NCBI GenBank assembly: GCA_020137815.1
Contig: CM035350.1
Span: 7,771,524-7,835,523, forward strand
Length of the DNA stretch: 64,000 bases
Direction: 5' to 3'
Source of the DNA: Hormiphora californensis
Lineage: Eukaryota; Ctenophora; Tentaculata; Cydippida; Pleurobrachiidae
Of the stretch, positions 1 to 12,600 are shown piece by piece; position 1 is the stretch's first letter; each line of letters begins with the position of its first letter. The notes beneath the pieces are model-generated. The model was not told where the DNA came from and made no database searches. It saw only the letters and a program-made list of their open reading frames with translations. The translations under genes and the position numbers were made by a program.

Positions 1-74
1 CGGTCCTTGGGCAAAGCATTTTAACAAAGTGTAGCTTAGAAAGAGGTGTAACACACAATCTAACTTCGTGTAGC

Positions 75-79
<5 letters not shown>

Positions 80-131
<52 letters not shown>

Positions 132-141
132 TCTCTTTCTC
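80..141. repeat. (CT)n microsatellite
   Basis: Almost pure CT dinucleotide tract near the left edge, decaying into CCCT and CTTT units. No gene is seen beside it. Confidence 0.95.
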
Positions 142-342
142 TTAGCATACCTAATATTCTCAACGAATATAATATATATTAAACGACCGTGAACTGGTAA
201 GTCATTTAATTATGTATGTATAAGTACAATTTTTATTACAGAGTCTATCCTTACTACCAAGTAGTGCCTATAATTCACACGTGTTCAATTCCAAAGATCT
301 TATAATGCGGGTATTATATATAATTAGGAGTTACTAAAAAGT

Positions 343-620
343 GGTGGCAGGGTGGTGTAGCGCCTAGTACACTCGCCTCTCACGCACTAGGTCCCCCCGG
401 TTTCGATCCTGGTCTAGCGCATCACGCATGTCGTCTAGTCCACCAAGCTCTGATTAGTAGGGGTTCTCTTGAGAGTGATACGAGTACATTATCACACTAT
501 CACACTATCATACAATCTAAAATTGTTGTTGCAGTTGGATGGCACCCGGCTATAAACGCTGCATACTCATAGAAATCTGTATCGAAAGGACTGTGGCTGA
601 AACGCCATATATAGAAAGGG
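343..620 (+). mobile_element. tRNA-derived SINE-like element
   Basis: An A-box-like stretch (GGTGGTGTAGCGCCTAGTAC, about 350-369) is followed about 30 bases later by a B-box-like GGTTTCGATCCTGG (399-412), the layout of an RNA polymerase III internal promoter. The B box has one extra T compared with the tRNA consensus, and no acceptor stem closes, so this is not a working tRNA gene. A non-tRNA body with short ATCACACT repeats follows. The 3' boundary is a guess and no second copy was found in the window. Confidence 0.5.
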
Positions 621-2980
621 ATATCACCACCCCGAAATTGGATTTATAAAGGTCGCCGTTTTGAAAGTTAAAACTCAGTTCCTTTATATTGAAGTTCTAT
701 GTGAAATGTAAGGTATGTGAAAACAAACATATTATAACAATTCTCGAAATAAACTGTCAGCTGACAATGCTCTGACCACAGTTCTCGCGCGCTTCTTATT
801 TGAAAGAAATGAGAATAGGGTCAGGGCCAATGCTCTGACAAGAAATAAACGGTAAATTCCAAGAGCGAATCGGAATACATCCGGGGCAGCGAGTATAAAT
901 CACGAGTGTTACACATTAGAGTCATGTAATGCACCCCCATCAATCACAATCATAGGAGCATATGCAGGACTGAATGTGCGTCCTGCAGAACCGGAAACTA
1001 GGTTGCAATCCCTCACTCTCTATCTATCTATCTATCTATCTATTTATCTATCGTGTAGGTATACATGCAGGTACGCGAAGAGAGAGAACTTAAACCTTCA
1101 TAGATTATCATAGAAGAAGAGAAGAGATAGTGAGGGAGGGAGAGAGAGAGAGTTCTTAATGTGAGAACATTGAACAGGAAACATGATTCATGCTTGTTCC
1201 AACAATAGACAGGTTCACAGCTAGTGACCGAACAATACCGAACAATACCCTATATGCAGGTCCATTTTCAACTGTTCATCCCCCAAACTCGTGTGCGGAT
1301 TTGTTTTGCGTGTTTATGATTATCAAATGTCAACGTGTGGTGTGCGTGTCAATATTTTTAAATTTCAGTTTTAGGCTGAACAGTTGAATAAAAATGGACT
1401 TTACCACTTGCCTTGTTCGACCCTGTTTCACCGTGCCCCGAAAAAGAGGGTTAGAACATAACAAGGTACCACCTCAACCATGGTCAATATATTGATTCAA
1501 TTTATACAGAAAAAGTTGTATTGATTAGATGTTTTAGAAACATGCCAAAAAGACGGACTACCTCTAACTTAACTGGTTCAGTTTCTCTGACATTAAACGG
1601 ATAAGAAACATTGCCCAGAGCGAATGGAGTGGCCAAAAGTTTAAATGAGGCACATGAGTATTAGTATGAAATACCGGACAGTCGAACACAATGGGGAAGC
1701 ACGCGTGTTAGTTGACGGTTCCGGCGTCTCAGCCTTCTTCAGAACTAGAAAAGTGAGCAATGTTACAATGGACCCGAATGGACCGCTCACTCCAATTGTA
1801 CACAATTAGAGCACTGACTAAAAGCTACTCTAATAGTTGAGAGTGAGAGAGGGAATATGTTGATCCTTGGGCCTTGAAAGGACTATAAAAGGCTATATTA
1901 GACCATCCTATTGTTTGTATTGGACCCATTGTTTTACCACAGGCCGCTGCAGTACCAGGCTATAGTTCCTATAAGGACAATAGGATTATCTGAGAACAGT
2001 CATTGTAATTGTGTAAAACGTTGGGTCTACAGTACAGTGCACTAAAAATATATAGAGAAAATATTGGCTAAACCATTGGACCTCAAGTATCTAAACCTGG
2101 CCTGTATATAGCAACAATAATAGCTATTATTAGTAGAATACTTTAGACTGATAAAAAAAATCAAATAGCTGATTTTCAGGGTTCGGTGAAACAAAAATAT
2201 CTCTGCCTGATTTCGTATAAATCTTCATGCATTGCTCTATCTACCATGTCGCTTAATTAAGGGAATGAGGAGACAATCTGATTTGATCTCTTGTGTGTAT
2301 CTTCAACGCGCTAATTAACTTCTGAAAACTGAACAGCATGCCCTTCAAATATATGTGTGTGCACAATGCTGTTATTTTTAGGAGGGATATATCAAGCAAT
2401 GATATTAGTAAACCGGTTTGTAAGATGACCATCATCATTTGATTAGAAGGATGTATAAAGTGGACCCAGTCTTCATGATATATGGTCGAGACCCAGTCTT
2501 CATGATATATGGTCGAGACTTAAGAGTATTTCTGAGACCTGGTTATTCATTGCACTAACCTGAATGAGCAGGTGAAGTAATTGGAGAGTATATCGAGTTC
2601 CCATAGTAACGAAACTTTCAGGGCTCCTAGCTCGTATAGCCCCCCTAACTAAACATGTCTAGTGACACATTAAAGCCAGGATGTTAAGACGTTATACAAT
2701 TGCAGGCGAATTGTAATGAACCGCACGAAGAAATTAAGTGCACTTTAGCAAGTTCTTTTCTCACGGTGTTATCTCTCGGAGTTTGTCCTCTAATTTAATA
2801 TATTTTCCAATTTATTCCTATGACAATACAAGTATACAATTAGGCTTTGGTTACGAAGTCACCCCGTTATTATGTTGCATATAGCTTTTGCGGAGGGGTA
2901 ATTTCATTACCAAAATTACGCTCGTCACCTATCAATTTCTACAGACAACTGCAGGCATTACTCCACTTCCAGGAAGTTAT
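621..2980. other. Non-coding, no gene recognised
   Basis: No open frame here resembles a known protein or carries matched splice sites. The stretch holds a short TCTA run (about 1018-1052), a direct repeat of CCCAGTCTTCATGATATATGG (about 2467-2516) and the start of a purine tract. At 760-840 there is a segment containing TGCTCTGACCACAGTTCTCG whose complement recurs near 48730-48800, suggesting a low-copy interspersed repeat. Confidence 0.5.
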
Positions 2981-2981
2981 C

Positions 2982-3058
<77 letters not shown>
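2982..3058. repeat. (GA)n microsatellite with G-run
   Basis: Long GA tract ending in a run of G. The following sequence, to about 3215, carries two copies of a GGCAAAAAAG/TCAGATCAATCC unit and ends in a run of C, so the G-run and C-run may be the ends of a small element. Confidence 0.9.
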
Positions 3059-3068
<10 letters not shown>

Positions 3069-3291
3069 ATGGGCAAGGCAAAAAAGTCAGATCAATCCCG
3101 GATTTTAGGGCGGGTTTGGTTTTTTTGGCCTGTTTAGGCAAAAAAGCCAGAAAAAGCCAGATCAATCCTGGATTTAAGGGCGGGATTTGGCTTTTTGGCC
3201 ATTCCCCCCCCCCCCATATATGGAAAAATAACGTGATCTCCCCATGCGCTGCAAACACGGTGATAATCATATTGGCCACATTGATGCCTGA

Positions 3292-3337
3292 GTGAGATCG
3301 AGGTCGCGCAGCGACCGAGATCGAATATCGATCTCAC
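3292..3337. repeat. GC-rich hairpin
   Basis: GTGAGATCGA pairs with a near-complementary TCGATCTCAC about 45 bases away, and GGTCGC/GCGACC forms an inner stem. No gene context is visible. Confidence 0.6.
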
Positions 3338-3776
3338 ATCTAGGCCTCCGGCGCGTTATTGATTTTAGAGCAAACTTTTTCAAAGACCTGGCTGCAAGGA
3401 ACTACTGAACCGATTTGCATCTCGTTTGTTGCTCCTGGCAGCTAATTGTCTCTAGTTTTACGGAAAATACCCGCGAGTATCAGCATTTGAGGAATAGTGG
3501 GTCAAAATTGACGCTAAACATGAGCAATTCTTTAAAGACCTGGCTGCAAGCTCCTACTCGGTCCTGAGACAATCTGCGGGTACTGGGTGAATCGTCATGG
3601 CCTTGTGAGTATGGGAAAATACCCGCCGATTCATCACGATGCGAAATGAGGCCATAATTGACCTTTGAGTAGTGCTATGTCAGCTAAAAAGGTCTCCAAA
3701 AACGGTCTATCACGCGCGATCTGCTGAAAACGTGCTTTATATCGCGCGCACGTGAGTTCTTGCTCTCAACGGGCCG

Positions 3777-3810
3777 GCATCCTATTATTCGCGGAGCGAG
3801 AATAGGATGC
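3777..3810. repeat. Hairpin GCATCCTATT...AATAGGATGC
   Basis: A 10-bp perfect stem encloses a loop that itself contains TCGC/GCGA. It lies in a stretch rich in CGCG dinucleotides. Confidence 0.65.
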
Positions 3811-4304
3811 GATGGATCCAAATAATCATATCGATAATAGGATCACAGCATGTGTCACTGCCATTTATACCGATCACTCTCAGAACGATATCAGAGAATG
3901 ATCTAATAAAGAATTAAGGAGTGCGTGATGAGATCACGGAAGCTAGATAAAGACAGCTGCATGTGAACTCGAACAGGAAGTTGCAGGAAGAAGGTGCGAG
4001 AATTCGAGGTAGGTAGTGACAGATTAAAGAGAGCCATTATACCGTTTTCAGCCACCCAATTTGCCAAATCGATCACGGACAAATGTTACTTATATCAGTT
4101 CATATGTCCAGATACAATGATTAGTACGTGATGAGTAATGTACATGGTAGCATTTGATGGAAAACATGTGTAATATGGATATGAGTTGTGTGGTGGTGGT
4201 TGTGGAAGGTAAGGGGCGTGTGATGCCCTGATCGAGATGTACTGGAAAGAGATCAGTCAGATCACCCGATCTGTTTTACAGGGCAATGGGTAGTTGTCAT
4301 ATTA

Positions 4305-4571
4305 CTAACCTTGTGGTACTTGACAACATGAGTGGTAAGGGTTGCTAGGGCAACTCCATTCCCCACCTAAAGCGCTGCTCCTCCTACTCCATTTCCTGCC
4401 CCCTTCACTTCCCTCTGCTTCAGGCAAATTGTCCAGATGGACAGAGTAAGCCCTTTGCCATTTGTTCATCTCACTTTCTTTCTTTACTAAACTACCGTTA
4501 CTAGGCAACGGTGCTATTGGAGGGACTCTAGGAGGGGCGGTAGTGGAGGAACGCCTGCCAAACTTTGACAT
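4305..4571 (-). CDS. Possible first coding exon, unknown protein
   Basis: Open minus-strand frame of 88 codons starting MSKFGRRSSTTAPPR and ending at a good donor (CACAAG|GTTAGT). An in-frame TGA lies upstream of the ATG and a TTCTTTCAG acceptor lies about 40 bases before it, so it reads as a second exon holding the start codon. The peptide is Ser/Pro/Arg rich, consistent with a disordered N-terminus. Two X-box-like dyads (4341-4354 and 4497-4509) sit inside it. I do not recognise the protein and could not find later exons, so a spurious ORF remains possible. Confidence 0.35.
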   Translation of the reverse strand: MSKFGRRSSTTAPPRVPPIAPLPSNGSLVKKESEMNKWQRAYSVHLDNLPEAEGSEGGRKWSRRSSALGGEWSCPSNPYHSCCQVPQG

Positions 4572-5147
4572 GTCGCAGTTTAATGGGTCAAGCGTTCCTC
4601 AAATATCTCTGAAAGAACAGGGAGGATATGACTTTCGGTGTTAACAATATTAAAGCTAGTAAGACTATCCTCCATAAAACAACGACCGCACTATAGTAAT
4701 CGTGACTACAACTATAATGACCGGTTATGAACAGCTCTGAATTTAGAATATATATCGCTTACCGTTTTGTCGGTTGTTATCGCTTATCGCCCGGAAGTTC
4801 AGCTCCACTATTTTCTACCGATCGAGATCTTGACAACATACCAACTTTCGACCTAAATTGGGAGGTTGCACCGATTATATATTTAATTAAGTTGTTCTTC
4901 ATTTGTTCTTAATAACCGACTCTGAAATTGCAACAATATGGTTGAAACCTAAAAGTAAACCGTAAAGTCAATCGCAAGGACGAAAGATCGCCATCGTTGG
5001 TGTATATAAAGCAAGCAATGAAGTTAGCTGTACGTTAAGTGGGTGATAATGCACTTAACCGAAACTAAATTGTATAATTATCCTACAGTGTAATATATGA
5101 AGATTTACAGGATGAAACAGGATTAACATTGCATAAAACTAAACGCG

Positions 5148-5336
5148 TCACAGTTTCACTAGCATTAGTTTAAATAGCAAATATCTGGCAGAATCCTGGC
5201 CAGGCTGGCGTTGTGTCAAAAGAACGAGAGCTAATGGTCCATTATAAACCGGTTTTAGTTGCACTCCTCCCTCGCTCAATGTTGCAGTGGAATCAGCTAC
5301 AAGTGATGCTACTGGAATTATATTACTTTCTGTCAA
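5148..5336 (-). CDS. Candidate terminal exon, unknown
   Basis: A minus-strand frame opens just after a TTTGACAG acceptor-like site and runs about 60 codons to a stop (ESNIIPVASLVADSTATL...). Composition looks coding, but no partner exon was found to the right and no family is recognised. It could equally be a chance ORF. Confidence 0.2.
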   Translation of the reverse strand: MTESNIIPVASLVADSTATLSEGGVQLKPVYNGPLALVLLTQRQPGQDSARYLLFKLMLVKL

Positions 5337-5707
5337 AGTTACAGCAGGTAAATTAGCCCAGAAAGAAAGGTGGTAGTATGTGATTAATTGCTAATTGTAA
5401 TGGTGTTCTATGGTAGTTTGGTGGAATTTAGTATGGACCATTTAGATTTCAATTTGCTTGCAATGAGGCATGAGCCAATAATGATACACTAATTGGACTG
5501 TCCATAGATCATTATTGTTCATTGATATCATTTGACCATATTAAACGGTTCAACTATTCCATTACGTGCAAGCTGCTATTAGAGGAAAATGTACAATGCC
5601 TATAGCTGCTACCATATGATGGCACCATGTCAACACACACTGCAGCATCCAAGCAGGAACATGATCACCTTAACATACTTGACACACACACATGTACAAC
5701 AGGAAGT

Positions 5708-5708
<1 letters not shown>

Positions 5709-5741
<33 letters not shown>
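5709..5741. repeat. (GT)n microsatellite
   Basis: About 16 uninterrupted GT units, the only long GT tract in the window. The surrounding 5.3-6.7 kb shows no other supportable gene. Confidence 0.95.
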
Positions 5742-5745
<4 letters not shown>

Positions 5746-6733
5746 AGTTTGGTAGTCATGGAACTAGGCTGCTAAAAAGACAAAAGTAAATCTCGAAGTG
5801 ACTGTGAAGATGAGATGAGAGAGAGAGCTTGTGTGTGTACTGTAATTGTTAACTAATGTACCATTATACTAGCTCGATTCACTGCACTACTACCAAACAA
5901 ACCCCCGCGTCATGGGCATATATCCGGCATAAACAGAACATAAACAGAACACAGTTAAATGGAAGAAATACATACATGTCGACCGTCGATGTGAATTGTA
6001 AGTTCTATCTCCCTAATTACACTATATAAATAGTCTAGTACGCTAATCATCAGAATTCAGATAGTGATCATTTCGCCTAAACTATTACGATGGAGCAACG
6101 ACTGATGTTGGATAAATTTAGATTCCCTGAATCTCCACTATAGGAGTAGTAGACAAGAACCATCTAGGAATTCATGCCAAGATTATGGTGGGTATATTCC
6201 ACAACATCATGTAGGGTATCTTTGACACACACATGCTACATTCTCCCACATGACACTTGTACAGCTACTATCATGGATCAACAAACCAAGATTGCCGGGG
6301 TTTATTTCCTGAACATTATATCTTGATCTGACCTTCAGATATTTTTCAGTCAATTATATCTATTGTACCACGTGACCTCGAGCTGCCATACGTCAAACAT
6401 TGCTGCACCATGATGATGACCCCCTTGACATGAAATGCTCACACAACTATCACTTTTTGTATCGTTTTTTGTGTATTATGTCTGAGCCACACTGCACCTT
6501 GTACATGCTTGTTTGGGGGTAGGTCTGTATATTGTGTATATCTCGCCGCTGTCTGTCCCCCTCTTCTCTACATAAATGTGAGGCATACTGCGGTGTGTAT
6601 GGAGAGAGAGAGAGAGAGGGAGATGGTGTCTATGTATGACTCTCACTATCGGAGACTTTTTGTCTACTCATACTGTTTTTGTTTCATTTAGTTAAGGCCA
6701 TTTGAGAAGCTTTATTGATGACCGCAATGTAAT

Positions 6734-9580
6734 ATGGGACGGAAGAAGGATCGCAGACCCGCCAGTGATGTTTTTGAGGGAGAACAAGAAGAGGAGGAGG
6801 AGGACCGACCACTGAGTCCCTCGGATATCCGGAGGGCATTTGAGGATGGCAACATGGAGATGCAGTATAGTGGAAGTCGACCTGATTCAAGGGGTTCTGT
6901 GGGGGAGGCCCGGCAGCGGTACCTCGAACAGGCATCCTCTCCCACGCCCGCTCACACAAAGTCTGGCAAGGACAGGATGAGTCTTAAGAAGCGGAAAAAG
7001 TTTGGCCGTCGGAAGCGGAAGGACAGTAGTAGTTCGAGTAGTTCGAGCTCCTCTTCCAACTCATCCAGCTCGGATGAGGACGATGTGCCCTGGGATGAGC
7101 TGATTGATTCCCGGTACACACCCCTTATCATCGACCTGGCTGACTGGGTGGGGTATGTCACGGGCAGGAAGGTATCTTGGGAGAAATTCTTCGATAAGAT
7201 CTGGAGTGGGGTACTGCTGTGCGAGTTTTGTAACTCCATGAACAGAATGACCAACGACGCCTCCCTACCCCAGGTTGGACAACCTAACTTCTTTTTGAAA
7301 AGAACTTTTATCAAACAAAGCTGGTCCATAGATTAAGTAGCGCCGTAGCTAAGCCTTGCACAAATTTGATTGCAAATATGCAAACTTGTGCCCATTCTTT
7401 CTTTTCCAGATAGAATGCTACTAGTAGGCCCGTTCGCCCTACGGGCGAATTTCGGGGAAATGGTTGCTTGATTAGGGAACGCTGACATCACCTGCACCAT
7501 CCGTTCCTAGCCTATCTCTCACTTTCTCCCTACCCATGTTGTTGTACGCTCTGGGCTTCCTGACAATGTCAAGGTGCGAATTTAAGAGATCAATGTCAGG
7601 GAGGTGCAGTGCTGTTCCAGAAACCCATCACGTGAAAACTTGGCCGCTATGTAGCCGATTCGGAGATTTCTATATTCGACTGGAGTAATCACCCTTGGGC
7701 GACGTTGGGTAAAGCTATCAGTAGTCGTTGATTGGCTCGCTTGAACACGTTGGCGTAATCTGTCATATTCTCTAGCCTGCTCCCTGACAGCAGCAGATCT
7801 TCTGGACCTATATTACCGTTGCCGAAGAGCTAGACATCAGGACAGAAGTAAAAGAATGCACGTGCAGAATTGAATTGGCCCTTGGTACCCAACTACAACC
7901 GGCAGATAGGTCCCCAAGTCCCTCTAATAATTGCACGTGCAGGTGTAGTTGCTAGGTGATGTAGCACTGACAATTTGAATAGTAAGTAGTATGATGACAT
8001 AGTAAGTAGTATGATGACATCACGTCCAATTAGCAAATTTATGTGAATGGAAATTTTGTAGGATCAACCTATCCAATATATAGGTACCATGCTAAAGCGA
8101 CTGATCACTGACTGGTTGAACTTATTGCATAAATTAATAAAAGAGTGGCTGTATGATGCTGACTACAACATAAGAAATTGGAGTAATTTTGAGTAATAAG
8201 AAGGAAGTAAGGCTATAAGATGGAGCGTCTGAAGTAACATGCTCTGAATAAACTGATTGGTGGGGGGCCTTGCTACGGTGAAGTGGAGCGAGTGCCTTTC
8301 GGCATTATTTTTCTTCAAAGCATTGAAAATTAGGTTTGCATATTCGTTGGTTTTTGACACTGGGAAACCGATGGAAAAGGGACGGAGAACTATTATAAGG
8401 AGGCAGTACACACCAATAAAAATTAAAAATTAAAAATTAAAGTTTTTGGTCATAACTCGCCCATTTTTTGGCTAAATTGCTTTTTCTTGGACTCGTTGGA
8501 AAGAGGGCATCGAGCTCGTCCCAAACAGCTCACGAAATTTGAAATCGGCACAAAAATGGCGAAGTTTCAGCGCAAAATGTGCGTTTTAAATTTGAAATGC
8601 GCATGTTCCACCGAGATTTCTCCCTAATTAGATGGTATCTGTCAGGCATTGTTTATAATCGTAGTCCTTGTAACGGGAACAGGATAAAAACTGATAACTT
8701 TCTGGACGTGATGATGGCTAATGGGTGTCTCTGGCACACCTCTATTCTTGCACATCTGTCCGCACGTGTCATAATCGGCATGGTAGTCGAAAACATCAGT
8801 TCTCTTACTAACGTAACACGCTCTCTCAATTTCAGATAAATCTAGCACAACACAGGGACAAGGGGAAGACGTTTATCCGATACAATGTTGAGGTCTTTAT
8901 CATTTGGTGTCGAGCGTTTGGTGTGCCCGAACTGTCTTTGATGACCGTCAGTGACTTGGTGGACAAGAAAAGTGTAAAAATGGTCCTCGGTTCCATCCTA
9001 GGTAAACACTTCACGAGCGCAAAGTTATTGTGTAAAACTAACACCCCCGGTACTTCTTTCAGCCGTGGGAAGGGAAGCAAGAGCGAGGTCCCTGCCTTGT
9101 CCGGTTGTGGCTGTACTGGAACAGACCTACAGAATGAACTACGAAACTTTGATAGATGCTGTTGTAGAAGACGAGGCGATCGAGGATTCAAAAACTATCC
9201 AAGGTATTGCAACCCCTCTTATATATTTATCATCGGGCCTCATACTTAACGTTTTTCTAGACAACATTAGTGATGGTAGCTCTGAATTCTGATTTCATTT
9301 CTATATGATCGATAGTGTTCGTACTCTCTTCACAGTTTCGACACTTGCCTCACTAGTTTCGCAAACATTTGTCTCGCTAGATTCGGTTAGACTGAAGAAG
9401 AAGCGGTTCCAGATGATCAAGTCAAAGGCCCAGACGGGCTCCACTCTGACTGATGGAGTGGATGTTAAGCTCGAGGAACATCCAGGAGGATATCCTCTGT
9501 TTGATGTTTCACAAGGGATTCAAACGGGGCAAAGATGATGTGGCGGAAAGCGTTATTAAGGGGTAAGTGTTCCAAAGATC

Positions 9581-9668
<88 letters not shown>

Positions 9669-12600
9669 GCGATCTGAGATTAAGAGATAGAGATATAAAG
9701 AGTAGAAGCGAGAAGAGACGAGAGAGAGCGTCGCGAGAGCGAGAGATTAGAAATACATACTGTAGATATGCAGGAGAGGCATAGATTAGGCGAGAGAGAG
9801 AGAGAGAGAGAAGATAGAGATAGGCAGAGAGTTTCCGAGGAAAGGAAATATGTTCATAATGAGTTTTGTACTAAGCATGATAATTATAAAGCTATTAAAA
9901 TGTGTTTACTTGGTCCAGCTTACATTATAGTTACACATGCTGCATAGTCCTGAGTGGATTGTAATGAGAATGTCACTAGACGAGTGCTGTTAGCCAAGAG
10001 CACTGAGCACTGTATGCATATATAATAGAGCCCTCGCAAAGGACCTATTACAGGAGACATGCAACACTTATGGGCTCATAAATACCCAATGTGGGGTGCG
10101 TGTGTAACTCATAACATTTAGGTGCCGGCAGGCACCTCCGACCCGAAGAAAACAGCAAAAAACGAAAAAAAGAAAAAAATTTTTTGCCCCTGCACAAAAA
10201 CCCAAAAATGCCGGCCCTATTAAGAACAAAGAAAGGTCTTTTTTTTGGGGGGGGGGGGGGGGGGGGGGGGCAAAAAACATGTCAACGATTGTGGCCACAC
10301 CGTTTGAGATATTTGGTTACGAAGTCACCCCTATTATTGCATATAGGGGTGACAATACCGCCTACCTAAAAATGAAAATTTACGGGACCTTCTCATAAAA
10401 GGATAATGTTTTAATTATGCACTGAACTGCTGTAGACATCACCCACTCACTTCACCCACACACAACACCCACACACATGACCAAGCCTGTACGACAGGTT
10501 ATTGATCACCGGCTGTATTACAGCACGAGAGAGCCGTCACTAGTATCGTGCAGTGATCCGAGGATCATGATAACAATTAATATGACGTGATCAACTGCTA
10601 TAGCCCAACTGTTCATTCTGAGAATTCTGATACAAAGATATTATTTGCCGTACTGATATATGAGGTAACTCCAACCCCCCAGTTTCATCTCCTGAAACTG
10701 GGGGGTTGGAGTTACCTCATATATCAGTACGGCAAATAATATCTTTGTATCAGAATTCTCAGAATGAACAGTTGGGCTATAGCAGTTGATCACGTCATAT
10801 TAATTGTCTTCTCATAAAAAGTTATCGAAAACTTGTCTAAAACCTATCTAAAACGTATGGTACTAGTTTGTATAGTAACCAGGACCTGAATTCTACAGAA
10901 AGTAACGACCGGTAGCGATTACACCACATGTTTAACAACAGAGGTGTGTCGCATAACTCCTTATATGGGCATAAAATTCCAATCTTGTGGAATTTTTTCT
11001 GACTCGACTATAGCTTAGTTATCAATGAATCCACCTCTAATACCTTTGGAATGGCATTTTGCACATTTCTGAAGGTTTTTGTAGCCAAATTCCAGCATCT
11101 TCATAGTTTTCCAAAAACAAAAACAGTGTTAATGGCCAAAATATCGAAAAATTCCGGTATGTAATGGTAGCTCAGACAATTTCCTCGGTATGTTCAAAAA
11201 ATTAGAACTTTCTGTTTTGTAGTTTGGACACAGGAATTTTTTTTCCGCCGTACAAGCGATATTATTACCCCTCCGTGAGCTAGCGCAGAGGGGGAATTTC
11301 ATTACCAATTGAGATATCGACTTGAAATTTTGTAGGCATGTTCTTGTAGTATTCCTTTGTGTCATGACGTTGGCGGATTTTTGAATTTTTAATTAATTAA
11401 TTAATTATAGGTAATTAAAAACGGTGCAAGGGCACCGTGCCCCTGCACATTGCGTGTTATGTCCCTTGCACCGCGCCCTTGCACCAAATTCTATTTTCCG
11501 TTCTGCTTAAAATATCGACTTGAAACTTTGTAGGAATGTTCTTCAATCATAAAAGATGATGTTCGAAAAGTGGGAATAGTCAAAATTAATTAATTAGTTA
11601 GTTAGAGCCGTGCAAAAAATGGAATTTGGTGCAAGGGCAGGCAATGTGCAAGGGCAAATGGTGCAAGGGCAGCCCTTGCACCAATTTTATGATCGAACTG
11701 TGTCCACACCGTTTAATATTTTGACACGAAACTTTCTATGCATGTTCTAGTAGCATAACTACGAGTACTAGAAGAGCCGTATGATTAATATATCAATTAG
11801 GTAATTAATTATAGGCAAATTAATTAAAATTTGCCCCTGCACAATTTGTGCAAATTTCCCCTGAACATGTGCCCTTGCACCATTTTGTTTGCCCATGCAC
11901 TAAATTATATTTTCCGTTCTGCTTAAAATATCGACTTGAAACTTTCTAGGAATGTTCTTCATGCATAAAACATATAATATAATCTACAGAAAGTGGGAAT
12001 AGTCAAAATTAATTAATTAATTTTGACAAATTTGATATTTTGGCAAATTTGATATTCAAACTTTGAGCCTTTGTGAAAGTAATGAAAATTATTTATTTCA
12101 GGTTATGATGAACAATAAGCTATAAAAACGCCCCTTTTTGTTACACAAGCCTGTGCTTGGTATCGAAGACACCTCACACTCTGTCGCCGGGCGACCTTCG
12201 CGTGCACACGCTGGCAAGGGGTAACTTCGTAACCAAAGCCTGTGCATTGTGCATAATGAAATGGATAAATTTTCATCCAGTTGCTGGCGATAGAACTCGA
12301 TAGAGTTCGATTGATTTACCATGACAACGGAGTTGGTTACCATAGAGATTACCAAAAACGGAGGAGCTGAACCACCGTGACAACTAGCAAGACACTTTTT
12401 CGCGCCCTACATACATGAAAGTTCACAACTAGCAGCTCAGCATTGTCACGTGACCAAAACTAGCCCTAATCATTGGTTGACCGGTGACCGTACACCCCTC
12501 TTGATTGGGTGTTGTATTACCACGTGTACATCCCCGTGATCTGTTTTTAACCAATAGGGGGACCATCACACTTACAATTCTTACACACTTTCTGGCCCTC

